Shown here in pieces: positions 22,732 through 34,615 of a stretch of DNA of 64,000 nt. Both the position numbers and the translations under genes were made by a program. The notes under the pieces were generated by a model. It was not told the DNA's origin. It saw only the letters and a list, made by a program, of their open reading frames with translations, and searched no databases. Position 1 is the first letter of the stretch; the number at the start of each line of letters is the position of its first letter. This stretch comes from Tamarix chinensis (lineage: Eukaryota > Streptophyta > Magnoliopsida > Caryophyllales > Tamaricaceae). The stretch spans positions 34,344,110 through 34,408,109 of the forward strand of contig CM060173.1 of NCBI GenBank assembly GCA_030549775.1, read 5' to 3'.

Positions 22732-23460
22732 GTGATGTGGCTTTTATCAACGTAACGGAAGGTTGGATCAAAATTTGTAGAAGAAGCTGTCACCCATTAT
22801 CTAATGCAAAAAGAATGAAGTGATTTGGTGGATTATAGACAAAGAAATTAATGTTACAAGATGAAGGTGTTTCAACAGATTTGAAGGTGTTCAAATGTGT
22901 CGTGTTGAAGATAGATTTGAGGAAGGATTAATCCCGAATTTTCCTTGCTCAATACAGACCCAAAAGGGAGGATTAGACTTTAGCTCTCTTGCTCAAAGTT
23001 TTATCAAAATTCTTATTATTCATTCTATTCCATTCTCTGCCCACAAAGTTGTGCACAACATGGTTTATATAAGAGAAGGAATAAGCTTGGTGGTAACTAG
23101 CTTAAACCATCCGAGTTGATTCCCTTAATTCAGCCCATTATTCATGGTTGAATTAAGCCCATATTAACCTTAATCCAAAGCATAATATCATTGGTTAAAT
23201 GATACTAAGGATTAATATTACAAAGCTATACAGTAGACTAAGATACATACATGAAATTACAACCATACCCTAACTTACATAAAATATACTTAGGGTTAGG
23301 GTTTACAACAAGTTTATAAAAATAATGAATATCATCACTCTCTCTCCTGTTGTAATTTATCTTCCCATGTATGCCATAGCCTTGCATGCCTTGGAATACT
23401 TGTACACATCAATGTGTATGAACATCATCTTCTTGAAAATATGTAACATACCTACAAGAA
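22732..23460 (-). mobile_element. Foreign block inside C, possible solo LTR
   Basis: This block has no counterpart in the other giant LTRs. On the minus strand it shows LTR-like features: a TATA-type CTTATATAAACC near 23055-23070 and moderately A+T-rich flanks. I could not match ends or a target duplication, so the boundaries and the LTR call are uncertain. A stop-free stretch at 22895-23119 has no recognised match. Confidence 0.35.
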
Positions 23461-24075
23461 TAACTTGAATTTTTTTTTTAATGTCAAGCATATTAGAATT
23501 ATCAAGAATATTTAACATGATAGGCTCCAATATGAAGAAAGCTAAATCATCTTCCTTACCTTGAGGATTAGGCTAAAGAAAGAAAAAAAAAAGAAAAAGG
23601 AAGAAGGAAAAAGGAAAAAGGAGAGAGAGGAAGAGAAAAATAGGAAGGTTGGGTTAAATAAAATAATTAAAATATTTGGGGTATTTAAAATAATAATATT
23701 TAAATAAAATAATATTAAAATCCCTTTTTAGGCTAAATTAGGATTTTTAAAAGATTTTCTAAAATTTCCATTTTAAATTAATAAATCACTCTAATTCTAT
23801 TTAATTAAATTATTTATAAAATTAAAATTAATTTGAAACTATTTTCTCTTTCTTAATTTGAATAAAAAAATTTATTTAAATAAATTTTGAAATTAAAATT
23901 TTTAATTAGATAATATACCCAAATTTCCTTTATTTACCATTTTTATAAAATCTCTTATTAATTTGCCCTACTAAATTTCCTTTTATTTTAGTAAAAATAA
24001 TTTATTAAATTAAATTTTCAAATAAAACCTTATTTAGATATAATCTTTAATATTAGAAAATTTCAGGGTATTTCA

Positions 24076-24379
24076 ATATAGGCATACGAAAATGTTTCCA
24101 GACCAGGGATGCCTAAGATTTCTTGTTCTCCTTGTATCTTAATATCTCATAGGCCTTGTGAATCTTGTATGCATCAGAACCACAATTTCCAACTATAATA
24201 TGCTGCAACAGGGCAGGTCTAATCTCCATCATGTTTTTAAATAGCTAGGAATGACAGGGACGAGTGATGACAGTGGATATATCATTATTTTTTATGTAAA
24301 CTCCATGTACCCATCTTATCTAAAGGCTCTCTTTGTTATGGATAATTTGCCAAATCCATATCCCTAAGGCAACCTGGTT
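24076..24379 (-). pseudogene. LINE 1 segment between reverse transcriptase and zf-RVT
   Basis: This minus-strand part leads into VWKHFRMPI, where element C interrupts. The sentence resumes on the far side of C with the TWLACQ-type zf-RVT start. It ties the two LINE halves together. Confidence 0.75.
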
Positions 24380-25875
24380 CTAGGTTTTTAGATCAATCAA
24401 CCCCAGACCACCCTCATCCTCAGGAAGACAGATTGTCTTCCATGAAATAGGATACTTATGTCCATTGCTAGAGCCAGACCAGTAGGGAGAGGTAAGATTT
24501 GAGCCTAGAAATTGATGATGCCTTGCAGAATAGAAGAAATCAGTTGGGATCTCCCTGCATAATTGAGGTATCTGCAAGTCAAGTTTCTTATTTTTGCTAA
24601 CAGCTTGTCTATAACCCTTCGGTAGTGGTGAGGCTTCGTAAGAGAGGTGATTAGGGGAAGTCCAACATATTTGAAGGGAAAAGATCCTTTAGTGCAACCA
24701 ATAATGTCAATGATGTCCTTTTTCCATGCTGTCACAGATCCTAGCACAGAATATGGAACTTTTACTGGGATTTACTATTAGGCCTGAGAATTTGGAGAAT
24801 TGAGATAGGATGCTTTTTAGTAGTGTCACAGAAGCCACATTCCCCCTTTATAAGAGAAGTAGATCATCTACAAAACTTGGATCAATAATCTTAAATTTTT
24901 TTACATCCTAGGTGCCCATGAAATTGAGGATGCTTCCAAAGACATCTTAGGTCCCTTTGGAGGTATTCCATGCATATAACAAAGAGGTACGGAGAAATAG
25001 GGTTACCTCGTCTTAGCCCTCTTCTACTCATAAAGGGTTTGGTTAGAGTACTATTCACATTGATAGAGATATTGACAGTAGAGATGCATTAAATAATCAT
25101 ATCAATAAAAGGCTAGGGAAAATTAAGAGCTTCAAGTACCTGTTTGATGAAGCTTCATTCAACATAATTATATGCCTTTTGATGGTCTACTTCAAGGAAG
25201 GATCTGGGGCTAATATTTTTCTGTGAATAATGCTTGATAATCTCAATAGCCATGAGAACATTGCCATATAGCATACGACCTTTTATGAAAGCAGTATGGG
25301 AGGAATCTATGAGGATGCCCATCACCACTTGTAGCTTATTAGCCAACACTTTAGAGATGATTTTATATATGATGTTACAATAAGCTATAGGTCTGAACTC
25401 TTTTACCTTGATTGCCCTAGGAGTCTTAGGGATGAGGGTAATAGCAGTGTTATTTATCTATTTCAGTAGTCTTCTAGTCTTCCAAAATTCTTGAACAACA
25501 GCCACAACATCTCCTCCTATGACCTCCCAGGCTTTCTTATAAAAATATACATTGAAACCATCAGGAATAGGGGCCTTATAGTCCCCCATGGAGAAGATAG
25601 CCTTCTAGATTTCCTGTCTTGAAGGCTCAGTGATGAGGGAGTCAGCATCCTAAGGAGATAAATGAGGACCTTCATTTATCACTTCATCATCAATTGCTTG
25701 TAAGGTAGTAGCAGCAATCCTTAGGAGAATTTTGTAATAGAGGACAATCTCTACTTGAATATCACTGTCACCGGGCAGCTCTTGATTTGATTCATTAACC
25801 AACTTACATATTCTATTTCTATTGTTTCTCGACTGGACATTGGCATAAAAATATTTGGTGTTTTGATCTCCCAAT
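24380..25875 (-). pseudogene. LINE 1 reverse transcriptase remnant
   Basis: Visible blocks are MGDQNTKYFYANVQSRNNRN, KLQVVMGILIDSSHTAFIKG, the motif-A region SFLEVDHQKAYNYVEW (25155-25200), the catalytic box SFVDDLLLL (about 24856-24884), KYVGLPL, and YLNYAGRSQLISSILQG. Many stops and frame changes interrupt them. The catalytic aspartates are still recognisable, so loss is by frame disruption rather than deletion of the palm. Confidence 0.88.
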
Positions 25876-26159
25876 TGGATATGATATTTCTATTTGAAAA
25901 AAATTTCCTCTTTTACCACTCTTCTATGCCAAACTTTAATAGCCTCCCTTTCTTCAGTAACACGCTCATTGTTTAGTGGATCTAACATTGTTTTGACCTT
26001 ACATTTCTACCAATCCATCCAAGCTTGGTGAGCCTTGAGAGAAACATGAAAATTGATCTTATTGTAGTGCCTGAGTCTTTGCTTAAGAAGTTTTAATTTA
26101 GACACTACCTGGAATGTACAGCTCCCCTGAATATGCATACCCCACCATTCTGTAACTAT

Positions 26160-26940
26160 CTATATGAAATCCTCCCTATCAGCCTAGAAATTGATGAACT
26201 TAAAGGGTTTTCCATTAGCAGGCTTCTTAACACTCAAATTTAGGAGAAGAGGGTTATGGTTTGAGGAGGGATTGAGAAGATTATCAACATAACCCTCAGG
26301 GAAGGATTCTAGCCATAAATCATTGCCAAGGATCCTATATAGCTTACACTAAATTCTCTGGTTAGGACCCTATTGGTTAGACAAAGTGAATAGGCTACCA
26401 TTATAATGAATATCATCCAATCCACATTCGTGAAAACATTGCACACATTCCTCAATATCTCCTATGTCAACCTTCCCTCTAAGTTTCTCTTCAGCCCTAT
26501 AGATCATATTGAAATCTCCAAGCACAAGGCAAGGAGAAGTGATCTGAGTTTTAAGGTTTTGTAACCAATCCCACAAAGCTTTTCTCTATTGACTAGAATT
26601 ATGGGCATATACCACAGTCATGAAGAATTCTTGTTTGAGGGCTTTGATGAGAACATGGCAATGGATGCCCTAATCCATGGCTTGAATTTGGGTGATATAA
26701 TAGAAATAGTGATCCCACAGAATCCATACACGGCCAATTCCATGCTAAGGATAATTATGAAGCCCGTTCCATTTTAAGCCTAGTTTAGAGTGTATTTGAT
26801 CAACATTTGTTTTATTTACACGAGTTTCCACAAGGCTTAAAATACCAATAGTGTATGTAGACACAAGGGTCTTCACAGCCTTGTGTTTAAGGGTTTTATT
26901 CAACCCTCTAATATTCCATGTGGTAAAAGTTCATAGAGCC
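26160..26940 (-). pseudogene. LINE 1 endonuclease remnant
   Basis: It begins near 26940 with NIRGLNKTLKHKAVKTL, followed by SLVETRV (metal-binding Glu), VVYAHN, the core LVLGDFNMIYRAEEK (26500-26530) and SSNHNPLLLNL, where Asn-His replaces the usual Asp-His. Stops lie near 26760, 26585 and 26365. The enzyme normally nicks target DNA to prime reverse transcription. Confidence 0.87.
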
Positions 26941-27312
26941 CTGGCAAGGCCCTCTTACCTCCCCCCTATCCACATCACTAGCTACCATCTGGTCAAGAAG
27001 TTCCCTACTAAACTTGATTGATCTATTTGGAGCTAAAGGAGAAGAGAAGATTGTAGGTTCCCTAGTTTTTCCTTTTCCTTTGTCAATAGGCATCTCAGAT
27101 CGACTGATATCATTTATGATATGGTATTGTCTAGTCACAAGTCCCTAAAGAGGAGTAACCCTGGTGTCCTACTTATTCGGCACCTTTTCGATAAGATCTG
27201 CAGGATTTTGTATAAGGGTATTCTTCTTTATGTGTTGAGTAGTCACTTTAAGATCCTGAGTGTGAACTTTAGTGTCACAAATAGGAGCTTTCTGATCCTT
27301 CTTCACCTAAGT

Positions 27313-27980
27313 CTATTTTACAACTCTTAGAGGAGGTTTCAACCTACACATGGAGCTTTCATTACCCAATTTATTGCAGTGACTATAGAATGGAGGTTTC
27401 CATTCAAATATTAACTTTTGTGACCAGGAAGTTCCATCAAACAATAATAGGTCTACTGATTCAGGTATGGGTTTACTGACATTGACCTCTATAAGCAGCC
27501 TAGGACATGAAATCCTTTCTCTGGAAGCTGTAATAGAATCAATACATATAGGCTTACCAATGATGCTATCAATTCGACTAAGGGAGTTCACAGGCCATAA
27601 ATGCAGAGGTAATCCTAGAAATGTAATCCAAAGAGGCATAACATACCAATCAATCTTGGTCATTTGGATATCAGGGCTCCATTTCCTAAGCATCATAGGT
27701 CTCATCCCAAATGACCAGTATGGCAAAGTAAGCACCTTATGCATGGTCTTAGGGTCTTGAAATTGAAATAGAAAATAACTAAATCATGGCTAAGAACCTC
27801 TGGAACATAACCCAAAGAGGACCAACTTTGGGTGACAAAACATTCCATTATGGCATGAGTAGGGTTAGAACCAGCCACAAATCCAATGATCAGCCAACGT
27901 TTACTCTTATCCTGTATGTTTTTCTCAATCATTTGAGCTTTCGAGACCCCATCAATGATCACAGGAGGAATATACTATAG
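27313..27980 (-). pseudogene. LINE 1 ORF1-like remnant (DUF4283 type)
   Basis: The pattern of plant LINE ORF1 is visible: a DUF4283-like part (LSHDLVIFYF, then RKWSPDIQMTKIDWY) followed by PLWITFLGLPLHLW, SIIGKPICIDS, SRERISCPRLLIEV and a zinc-knuckle area (HCNKLGNESSMC) that has lost metal ligands. A frame change near 27740 splits it. ORF1 proteins bind the element RNA. Residues upstream (to about 28260) probably belong to it but contain many stops. Confidence 0.82.
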
Positions 27981-28689
27981 TCCTGTTCTAGATTCTAGCA
28001 TTTGATTCAATTGTACAATATCTATCTAGCTACGTTTAGGTTTTGGTTCAAACGTTTTTAATTCATTGTCACTCAGGTAAATAATATCCAACGACTGATT
28101 ATGCGATTTGATTAGACTACTATGGGGATCAATAGAGGATGGGTTTTGGGCAATAGAGCATTCGGTCTTTTGATGAGACTCCACCAGTAGGGGAGTTCCC
28201 GAATGTCCATTCAGTATTTCTATGCCAATGTTGAGATCCTGACATTAGCCTCATCAACCCTACTTTTCGAATTCAATTTCGCAACTTGTTCACGTGGGCT
28301 TGGAGATTTATTTTGCAATGCCTCTATTGATTGTCTAAAAATATTACCCTAGACCTGAAAATAATAAATGCTCAATACCCCAAACTTGACACATTGTTAA
28401 AGCCATAAATAAAACAAATAATATATATAGATTACCATATAAATATTTACAAATAATAATTCTGGGTTCATTTCCTTCAATACATGAGCGCATCCACATA
28501 AGTAGAATTTTGATTTTGTGTTGCTTTTCTCAACTACATTTAAGCATTCTTCCACTAGAAACTCATACACCAATAAACCCCAGGCATAATCTAATTAATG
28601 TTCAAAATCATCTAAAAGCCTCAAAAACTTAGAACACATCACTCAGAATGGTGTCACAAACAAAAATGCCACAAAATATATACAATAAA

Positions 28690-29060
28690 TATAATAACAA
28701 ATTCTTTATTAGTTTGTTCCAAATGAAACTTGACAGATGCTTCGATGATCCATTTTATTATTTTAGGAGATACGGGTTTACTGTTTTGCATGCTTACAAA
28801 TAAATTCCAAAAATCACCAAGTTTGTAGTCAGTATCTAACTTTATTGGAATGCCACAAACTCTAAGTCCTAAAATTAAATATATGTCAACTACGTAGAAA
28901 GGGATTTATCTAGTTCCTAAGTTGAATCCTTTCATTTCTTCATTTCAAGCATATAATAATCAATCCAATAAATTGCATTTACCTCCATATTAGGCAGTTC
29001 TCTTAATAAAACAAAAGGAGTCCTTGGGAAGATCACCTTTGGCACATTTTATAGATAATT
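28690..29060 (-). pseudogene. Coding-like fragment, faint plant-mobile-domain resemblance
   Basis: On the minus strand, short frames read FVLLRELPNMEVNAIYWIDY, then VDIYLILGLRVCGIPIKL, then YKLGDFWNLFVSMQNSKPVS and KIIKWIIEASVKFHLEQTN. The YLILGLRVCG phrase resembles the start of plant mobile or DUF1985-type domains found in transposon-borne genes, but this is a weak impression. Stops separate the pieces. No function is assigned. Confidence 0.35.
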
Positions 29061-29919
29061 ATAAACATTGTCTAATTCATTAATTTTATAGTAATGTCTA
29101 ATTTGGTTTGCCATGAATACACAAAAGTTAATTTTTACTATTAGTTTGAACAAATATACTAATCTCATCATAACATTTTACTTTATAATATCATAAACAA
29201 ATTTATGGTAGAATTCAAGATATGTAAATAGGCTACACATATCAAATTTTATTTTTTATTAACTAAAAACTACATTTCATGTAACAATATTCAAAATATA
29301 TCCATATCTATAACCAAAATAACAAATATATATATAAATATATCATGAGTGTAATAAAAACTTAAACATATAATAACAAACATAACTCAGACTTTAACTA
29401 TATTAATCCATATGTTGGAATATGATCATACATTATCAAAATTTTGCCTTAAAGTTACATAGAACTATGAAATGTTATCTAAGTAAAATAATTAGACACC
29501 TTATTTTAAACAAGAAGGGATTACCAGAAATTATTAGATGAAAGTGAAAGGGTGAAATGTAGTACACAGATTCAATCAGATGAGATATAGAAGAGGGAAT
29601 TTTAGAGAGGGTCGAAGTTTGATTGTGTCGAGTTTAGGAAGAAGGGAGCGAAATGATTGAACTTGGAGCAAGTGTAAGTAAGCGGGAAGGAAGCATATTT
29701 AGAGTTCCATACACACACATAAGCATTTATATCTTAATTCTGCCTTACGAAAGCCTCACAATTTGACTAATTTTAATAAAACACGCCTGATCATTAGGCA
29801 TGTTTTGGTACCCATAACGTTGTTACTAATGGAGGGCTATTTTGGTCATTGTATAACTAAAAAGGTTATTTTCATATTTAATTTGGTAATTGGTTCTATA
29901 ATATTCCTAGCAAATTGTT

Positions 29920-29990
29920 TTCGTTGCTGCAATGGTGCACTCATCTCCAATAAGCTATGAGCTAAAGATAGGTGTTCGAATCCCACTCTT
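29920..29990 (+). repeat. tRNA-like head, candidate SINE
   Basis: GTTCGAATCCC at 29974-29984 is a good RNA polymerase III B box. A loose A-box-like TGCTGCAATGGTGC lies about 50 bases upstream. A cloverleaf could not be folded convincingly, so this is not called a tRNA gene. No poly-A or T tail boundary was identified. Confidence 0.35.
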
Positions 29991-30714
29991 GAATTTTGCT
30001 CGGCCATCACTCTCCTCTAATGAAGAGAAAATTCAAGTCCCACCCTAAGCTAGTGTTGTAGTTTCAAAGGAAAATTTCAACTCCCAGCGCGAGACTTGAA
30101 ATGAAAACTTCAAATCATAGAGGCTATTGATTATGGGTCTAGAAATGTAAATGGTGTGAATTTTACTCAAAAATTTGACAGAATATAAAGCATCAAAAAA
30201 ATAACACATCCATCCGATTCAGTTACAAGTAAAGAGTAATTATATTCATATCTATATAAGTATCTATTATATGATATATAACTATAATTTTACCCTTACT
30301 TTTAAAATAAACAAAATATAACATTAATATTAAAATATAAATATAGATATAACTTTATAAGTAGGTATTCATTCAAATATGTATACTAAATCAAAATATT
30401 ATTTTCTTATCTAGGAAGGATACCTATAAGAAAAATCAGACAAAAACTCATTTACATATCATACTATAAAGTGTCCCCCAAGGGACAAGAGGCCTTTGAT
30501 GTACGGAAATTTTTTTGATGTTGTCCCTGCCCTAAAAATGTTTCCTCCATTTGAAAACTTTTTAGTATCGTAATTCATATTAAAATTTTTTAATTAAATA
30601 TTTATTAAAAACATTATTAATGATTGAACTTAACTAATATAGGTAATAATCTAAATTTTTTAAATTTTTTTCTTAAAGTTTAGTAGATTTAATCTATTTT
30701 TTTAATATATACAT

Positions 30715-30717
30715 ACA

Positions 30718-30789
<72 letters not shown>
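30715..30789. repeat. TA microsatellite with regular interruptions
   Basis: Runs of TA are interrupted by single C residues (ATACATAT) about every 18-22 bases, which suggests slippage of a larger unit. Confidence 0.93.
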
Positions 30790-31007
30790 ATTTTTTAGTA
30801 TTTTTTGCCGTCTCCATTTTTTATGTTTTCAAGAAATGATGCGACTTTAAAGTGTAGTTAGCTGGTTCGTCTTGCTTTTAGTTACTACTGTGTATTTTTT
30901 TCTCTGTGATGAACGAAGTTCGTCAGAATATATTTAATATTTTGGTAATTGAAAATTTCTGGAGCAGGATTCAGGCTCTAAATGGATCTCCTTAATTAAT
31001 TTGCTTG

Positions 31008-31097
31008 TGCGTTGGTCCCTGTTCTTGTACCGCGTTTCCTACCTTCCTTTCATCGTATGGGTATGGATGGTGTCATAATCTTGTGCTAATGGGCCAT
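31008..31097 (+). repeat. Dispersed repeat, copy 2
   Basis: Matches 8740-8826 over about 80 bp, including TCTTGTAC, ATGGGTATGGATGGTGTCAT and TTGTGCTAATG. It lies upstream of LINE 2. Confidence 0.6.
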
Positions 31098-31649
31098 CTT
31101 AGCGTCAGTGGTCATATACATTCTCATTTCTCCTCCTTGGTATCGACTATCGAATGTATTCCTAGTAAATTTGAGAAAAAAAAATAAAAATATAGCTGGA
31201 AAGCTAACGTAAAAGTTTAAAAGCTACATTAAGTATATTTTTATGAAATAATTTATTAGTTTGATAGCTAACAGAATATTATATATATATATAAACTAGC
31301 TTATTAACTTGGCCAATAACACAAAAATTAGTCTATAAGCTACCTTTCTTTTCTTCCGAAAACACCTCTAATGGCTTAATGTCAGATAAGAGCTTTGATG
31401 TAGGTACTCAAATCCTTACCATTTATTGTGGTAGAAGGTGTTCAGTGGTCACTATCTGCTCAGATTTCTAATATGAATGATTGGCTAATTGTTTAATCAT
31501 AATGAATATTGTGGAGATAAGATAAGGACATGCACAATATTATTAATATTAATTTTCCTACCTAGCAGTGGCCACTTTCTTACCTTGGTTACGTGTGATC
31601 ATAAGTTTGGAATTGCAAATGAAGAGCTACGAAAGAAGAGAAGTTTGCA

Positions 31650-31885
31650 GCAAGAAGGAAAAGTTGTTCACAATCTTCATGGATAACATGGGAAAAGAGA
31701 TTCAAGTGTCGGAGTTGTGAGAAATTTAAAAAGAGTATGGCAGAGTGGAAAATATTCTTATCTACAGGAAATAAAGATAGTTGACAAACTTTCACTTCGG
31801 TTCCGTTTGCTTCCCTATCGAGATGAAGGCCACTAAAGCCATTCAAATGATGAACGAGTTAGAAGTGGGTGATTGTGTAGGGGCG
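31650..31885 (+). pseudogene. LINE 2 ORF1 remnant with RRM
   Basis: RNP2-like FTIFMDNMGKEIQVSEL is followed by an EYGRVENI stretch and an RNP1-like NFHFGSVCFPIEMKATKAIQ, the usual layout of the RNA-recognition motif carried by one class of plant LINE ORF1. Stops fall between the two halves. The protein normally binds element RNA. Confidence 0.72.
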
Positions 31886-32363
31886 ACGAAATTTGAAGTC
31901 TTCATTCATGAAGTGGGAAAAAACCTCAACCCTTGCCAGTTGGAAGTGGGTGATTATGTCCATCCCCAACAAGTGAAAAGGCCGGCAAAGGAGGACAATG
32001 ATTGCTCTAACTAGATAGGAAGTTTCTCCAAGGTGGACGAGTTAGTTCTTGAACCTTTTGAATGAACGACACGTGTAAGTGCCATGTCAGACCAAAAGTA
32101 GGAAGAAACAAATAAGTAACAAACCAATACCATAATGAAGCCAGATGATCAAAACAGAGAAGATGAAAAGGCATTTGTAGCAACCCTATAGTCACCATTA
32201 TTACAGGTGAAGATAGAAAGGTGCACGCACAATAGGTTTTATTTTTGACCAAGAAGCCAATCCACTTCCCAAGACAAAGCTCTAGGCTTGAGGGAAAAGG
32301 CTACCTCTCCTATTTCCCAAAAAAACAAAAGAGGCATTTGTCTCATATGACTTAGTAGCAGAG

Positions 32364-32720
32364 ATGCAGATGATAAGGTTAGGTTCTCCTCATCTATCCT
32401 CCCTCAAAGATTGTGTGAACCCATGCAATAAATCTCAAAAGGCCAAATGTCTAGGCATGAAAGGCTCACAAGAAAGTAGCAACCCTAACTCCCCACAAGG
32501 TTTCAAAGTTTTATATAGAACCTCAGTCTATTTAGTCTCACTAGACAAGGTGGAAGCCATAAAAATGGGCAACAAAAGGAGATCACAAATTAAAAACCAA
32601 GAAGAGGACGAAGACTACATGGAGGCATTGGAATCATGGGAGTTGGGGAAGAAATTAGGATTATCTTCAACAAAGGAGAATGATTGTGTAAGTAGCTTGG
32701 AAAGGGTAAGAAGAAGCTAA
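32364..32720 (+). pseudogene. LINE 2 linker between ORF1 and endonuclease
   Basis: A stop-free stretch ends in an acidic part (QIKNQEEDEDYMEALE) and SWELGKKLGLSSTKEND, a form often seen just before the endonuclease of plant LINEs. The upstream residues are not recognised. Confidence 0.6.
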
Positions 32721-32769
32721 AGGATTACGCAACATAAGGAATTCTGAATTTGTGAAGAAGAAGGAAGGA

Positions 32770-33578
32770 TAATGAGGGAGATATAGTGTCCAGTTATGAT
32801 CATTATCAGCTAAAATGTCAGAGGAGTTGGAGCACAGGGTAAAATCTCAAGCATCTAAGGATTGGTGGCTAGAGAGAAGCCTTAGATCCTGGGTTTGGTG
32901 GAAACCAAGCATAGCTCGGGTTTGGATACATGGAAAAGAAGGGTGTGGAACGTGGGTTCAATAGAATGGTTTGATGTCATAGTACAAAGTGAGTGGGAAC
33001 CTAATTTTGGGATGAGATTCGGAAAATTTTAAGGAGAGGCATATGTTCTCAAGAACATGTTGGATTTTGATTGAAGGCTTCTTCCTTCCCTCTAATTATG
33101 AATGCGGTATCCTTTTGGTTTATTTCTCTTTAGTGTTGAGAGATAGATTGGAGCTTTTAGCAGAGCTGTTCAAGGTAACTAAGAATCATATTTCACCAAT
33201 CCTGATTATGGGGTATATCAATAAGGTCAAATGCTTCAAGGAAAGGAGGGGAGGAATCACCAAAAATAGTGAAATAAGGTTTTATAATTAGTGGATAAAT
33301 AAGATGTTCTGGATTGAGTTTAAGCTAGAAAACATGGAAATTTCATGGTATAAAGGATCATTGGCAAGCATGATGGATAGGTTTTTGTTGATGTGGGATG
33401 GCTTACTAATTTCCTAAATCTTACGTGTGTTGGTTTGGGCAAGTCTATTTCTTACCATTATCTAATTCGACTTTCAGCCCCCATTAGGGTTGAGGGACCC
33501 AAACCGTTCAGATCATGGGGCATATGGCCCACACACCAAAAGTTTAGAGGTTTCGTCGAAGAATGTTGGTGTGATATG
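32770..33578 (+). pseudogene. LINE 2 endonuclease remnant
   Basis: NVRGVGAQGKIS opens the domain; then come short phrases resembling the VETK and FVYG regions, PILIMGYINKVKCFKERRGG (the GDFN motif has become GYIN, so Asp is Tyr) and YKGSLASMMDRFL near 33357-33390. Element D interrupts at 33579, and the sentence continues with MGIHDYHKKMKMLKEPLREW at 38438. Several stops are present. Confidence 0.83.
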
Positions 33579-34602
33579 TGAAATGCCCGAAAAATCCTAA
33601 TTTTAAGAATTATAGTTAAATAAGATTTTATTTGAAAAATTAATTAAATAAATTATTTTTATTAAAATAAAAGAGAATTAATTAGGGAAAATCAAGAAGA
33701 AATTTATAAATATTTTAATTAGGAAGAAATTTAGGTGTTTTAGCTAATTAAGGATTTTATTTTAGAAATTAATTAAATAAATTATTTTATTTAAAATAAG
33801 AGGCAATAAATAGGGCCAAATTAACAGAAATGTTATAAATAATTTAATTGGAGAAAATTAGAGTGATTTGTAATTAAAATAGAATTTATGAAAAATCTTT
33901 CAAAAATCTTATATTAGCCTAAAAAGGGATTTAAATATTATTTTATTAAAATATTATTATTTTCAAATACCCCAAATATTTTAATTAATTTAATTAACCC
34001 AACCCACTAAGTTTCTTTTTCTCTTTTTTTCTTTTTTCCTTTTCTTTCTTTCTTTTATTTTCTTTTTCTTGTTTCCTTTTATCTTTCCTCTTTTTTTCTT
34101 TTTCTTTCACCTTGTCGATTGGGCTGCGGCGGCCCAGTCCCCTTCTTCGTTTTCTCTCCTTTCCTACGGCCCAACCTTTGTTTATCTTTTCTTCCTCCTT
34201 CGGCGTAGCCAAACACTGCGCTTTGTTTTCCCCGTCGCCGATTCAGCTTTCTTTCCTTTCTTTTCTCTTCCCTAGCTGGTCGTTTTAACCCCTCCTTTCT
34301 TCCATCTTCTTTCTTCTTCCCCCCATTGTTTGTACCTGCCATTTTCATCAACCTGCAACTTCGAGAATCATGCGCCGATCTTACCCGTTTGACCGACTGT
34401 TTCTCCCTTCTTTTCCCTATCATTCTGCCGATCACGTTGGCCCAAACCACTTTCTCCCTCTTCTTGTGCAGTTTGTCCTTTTTCTATGCATTCCCTTACC
34501 ATAAATTTGACTGCCAACGGCCAACCATTACTGCCGGTGACTAAAACCCTACCTACATTATCTACTCATCGACCCACAGAACCCTACCCTCTCGTCTAAA
34601 AT

Positions 34603-34615
34603 CTATAAATACCCC
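34603..34615 (+). promoter_or_regulatory. TATA box of giant LTR D
   Basis: CTATAAATACCCC lies about 1.02 kb from the LTR start. The same 13-base word occurs on the minus strand of F at 63191-63203, again about 6 kb from the GGGGTGTTACA end once insertions are counted. This sets the transcriptional sense of the family. Confidence 0.7.

Larger units (their letters stand above)
20850..24075 (-). mobile_element. Giant LTR element C, nested in LINE 1
   Basis: Plus strand start TGTAACACCCCAAAATTTAC and end TTTCAGGGTATTTCA. Flanks are ATCTA (20845-20849) and ATATA (24076-24080), a duplication with one mismatch. LINE coding text resumes cleanly outside it. At 3226 bp it is shorter than B and D: the TATA, C+T-rich and microsatellite parts are missing and a foreign-looking block occupies 22732-23460. 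The GA-rich and A+T-rich end (23575-24075) matches the start of D reversed. Confidence 0.86.
20309..28260 (-). mobile_element. L1-type plant LINE 1, split by giant LTR C
   Basis: Read on the minus strand, from about 28260 down, it shows an ORF1-like region, an APE-type endonuclease, reverse transcriptase, then zf-RVT and a C-terminal region continued beyond the insertion, and a poly-A tail (nine T on the plus strand, 20309-20317). Coding text joins across C in the correct order. The 5' end is not defined; an imperfect AAAATTATCCC-like match near 28337 could be part of a target duplication. Stops and frameshifts are frequent. Confidence 0.9.
28330..31480. other. Unresolved A+T-rich DNA between the two LINEs
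   Basis: No intact gene. The stretch contains a coding-like fragment (28690-29060, minus), a tRNA-like SINE-type head (29920-29990), a TA microsatellite (30715-30789) and the second copy of the dispersed repeat (31008-31097). The remainder is simple A+T-rich sequence. Confidence 0.5.

Noticed and set aside
20850..24075. DNA transposon with inverted ends (TGTAACACCC...GGGTATTTCA)
   Set aside because: The TG...CA ends, 5-bp duplications and the LTR-like promoter position fit an LTR better. The inverted similarity is the usual short LTR-end palindrome, though slightly long.
29920..29990. tRNA gene
   Set aside because: B box is good but acceptor and anticodon stems could not be formed convincingly.
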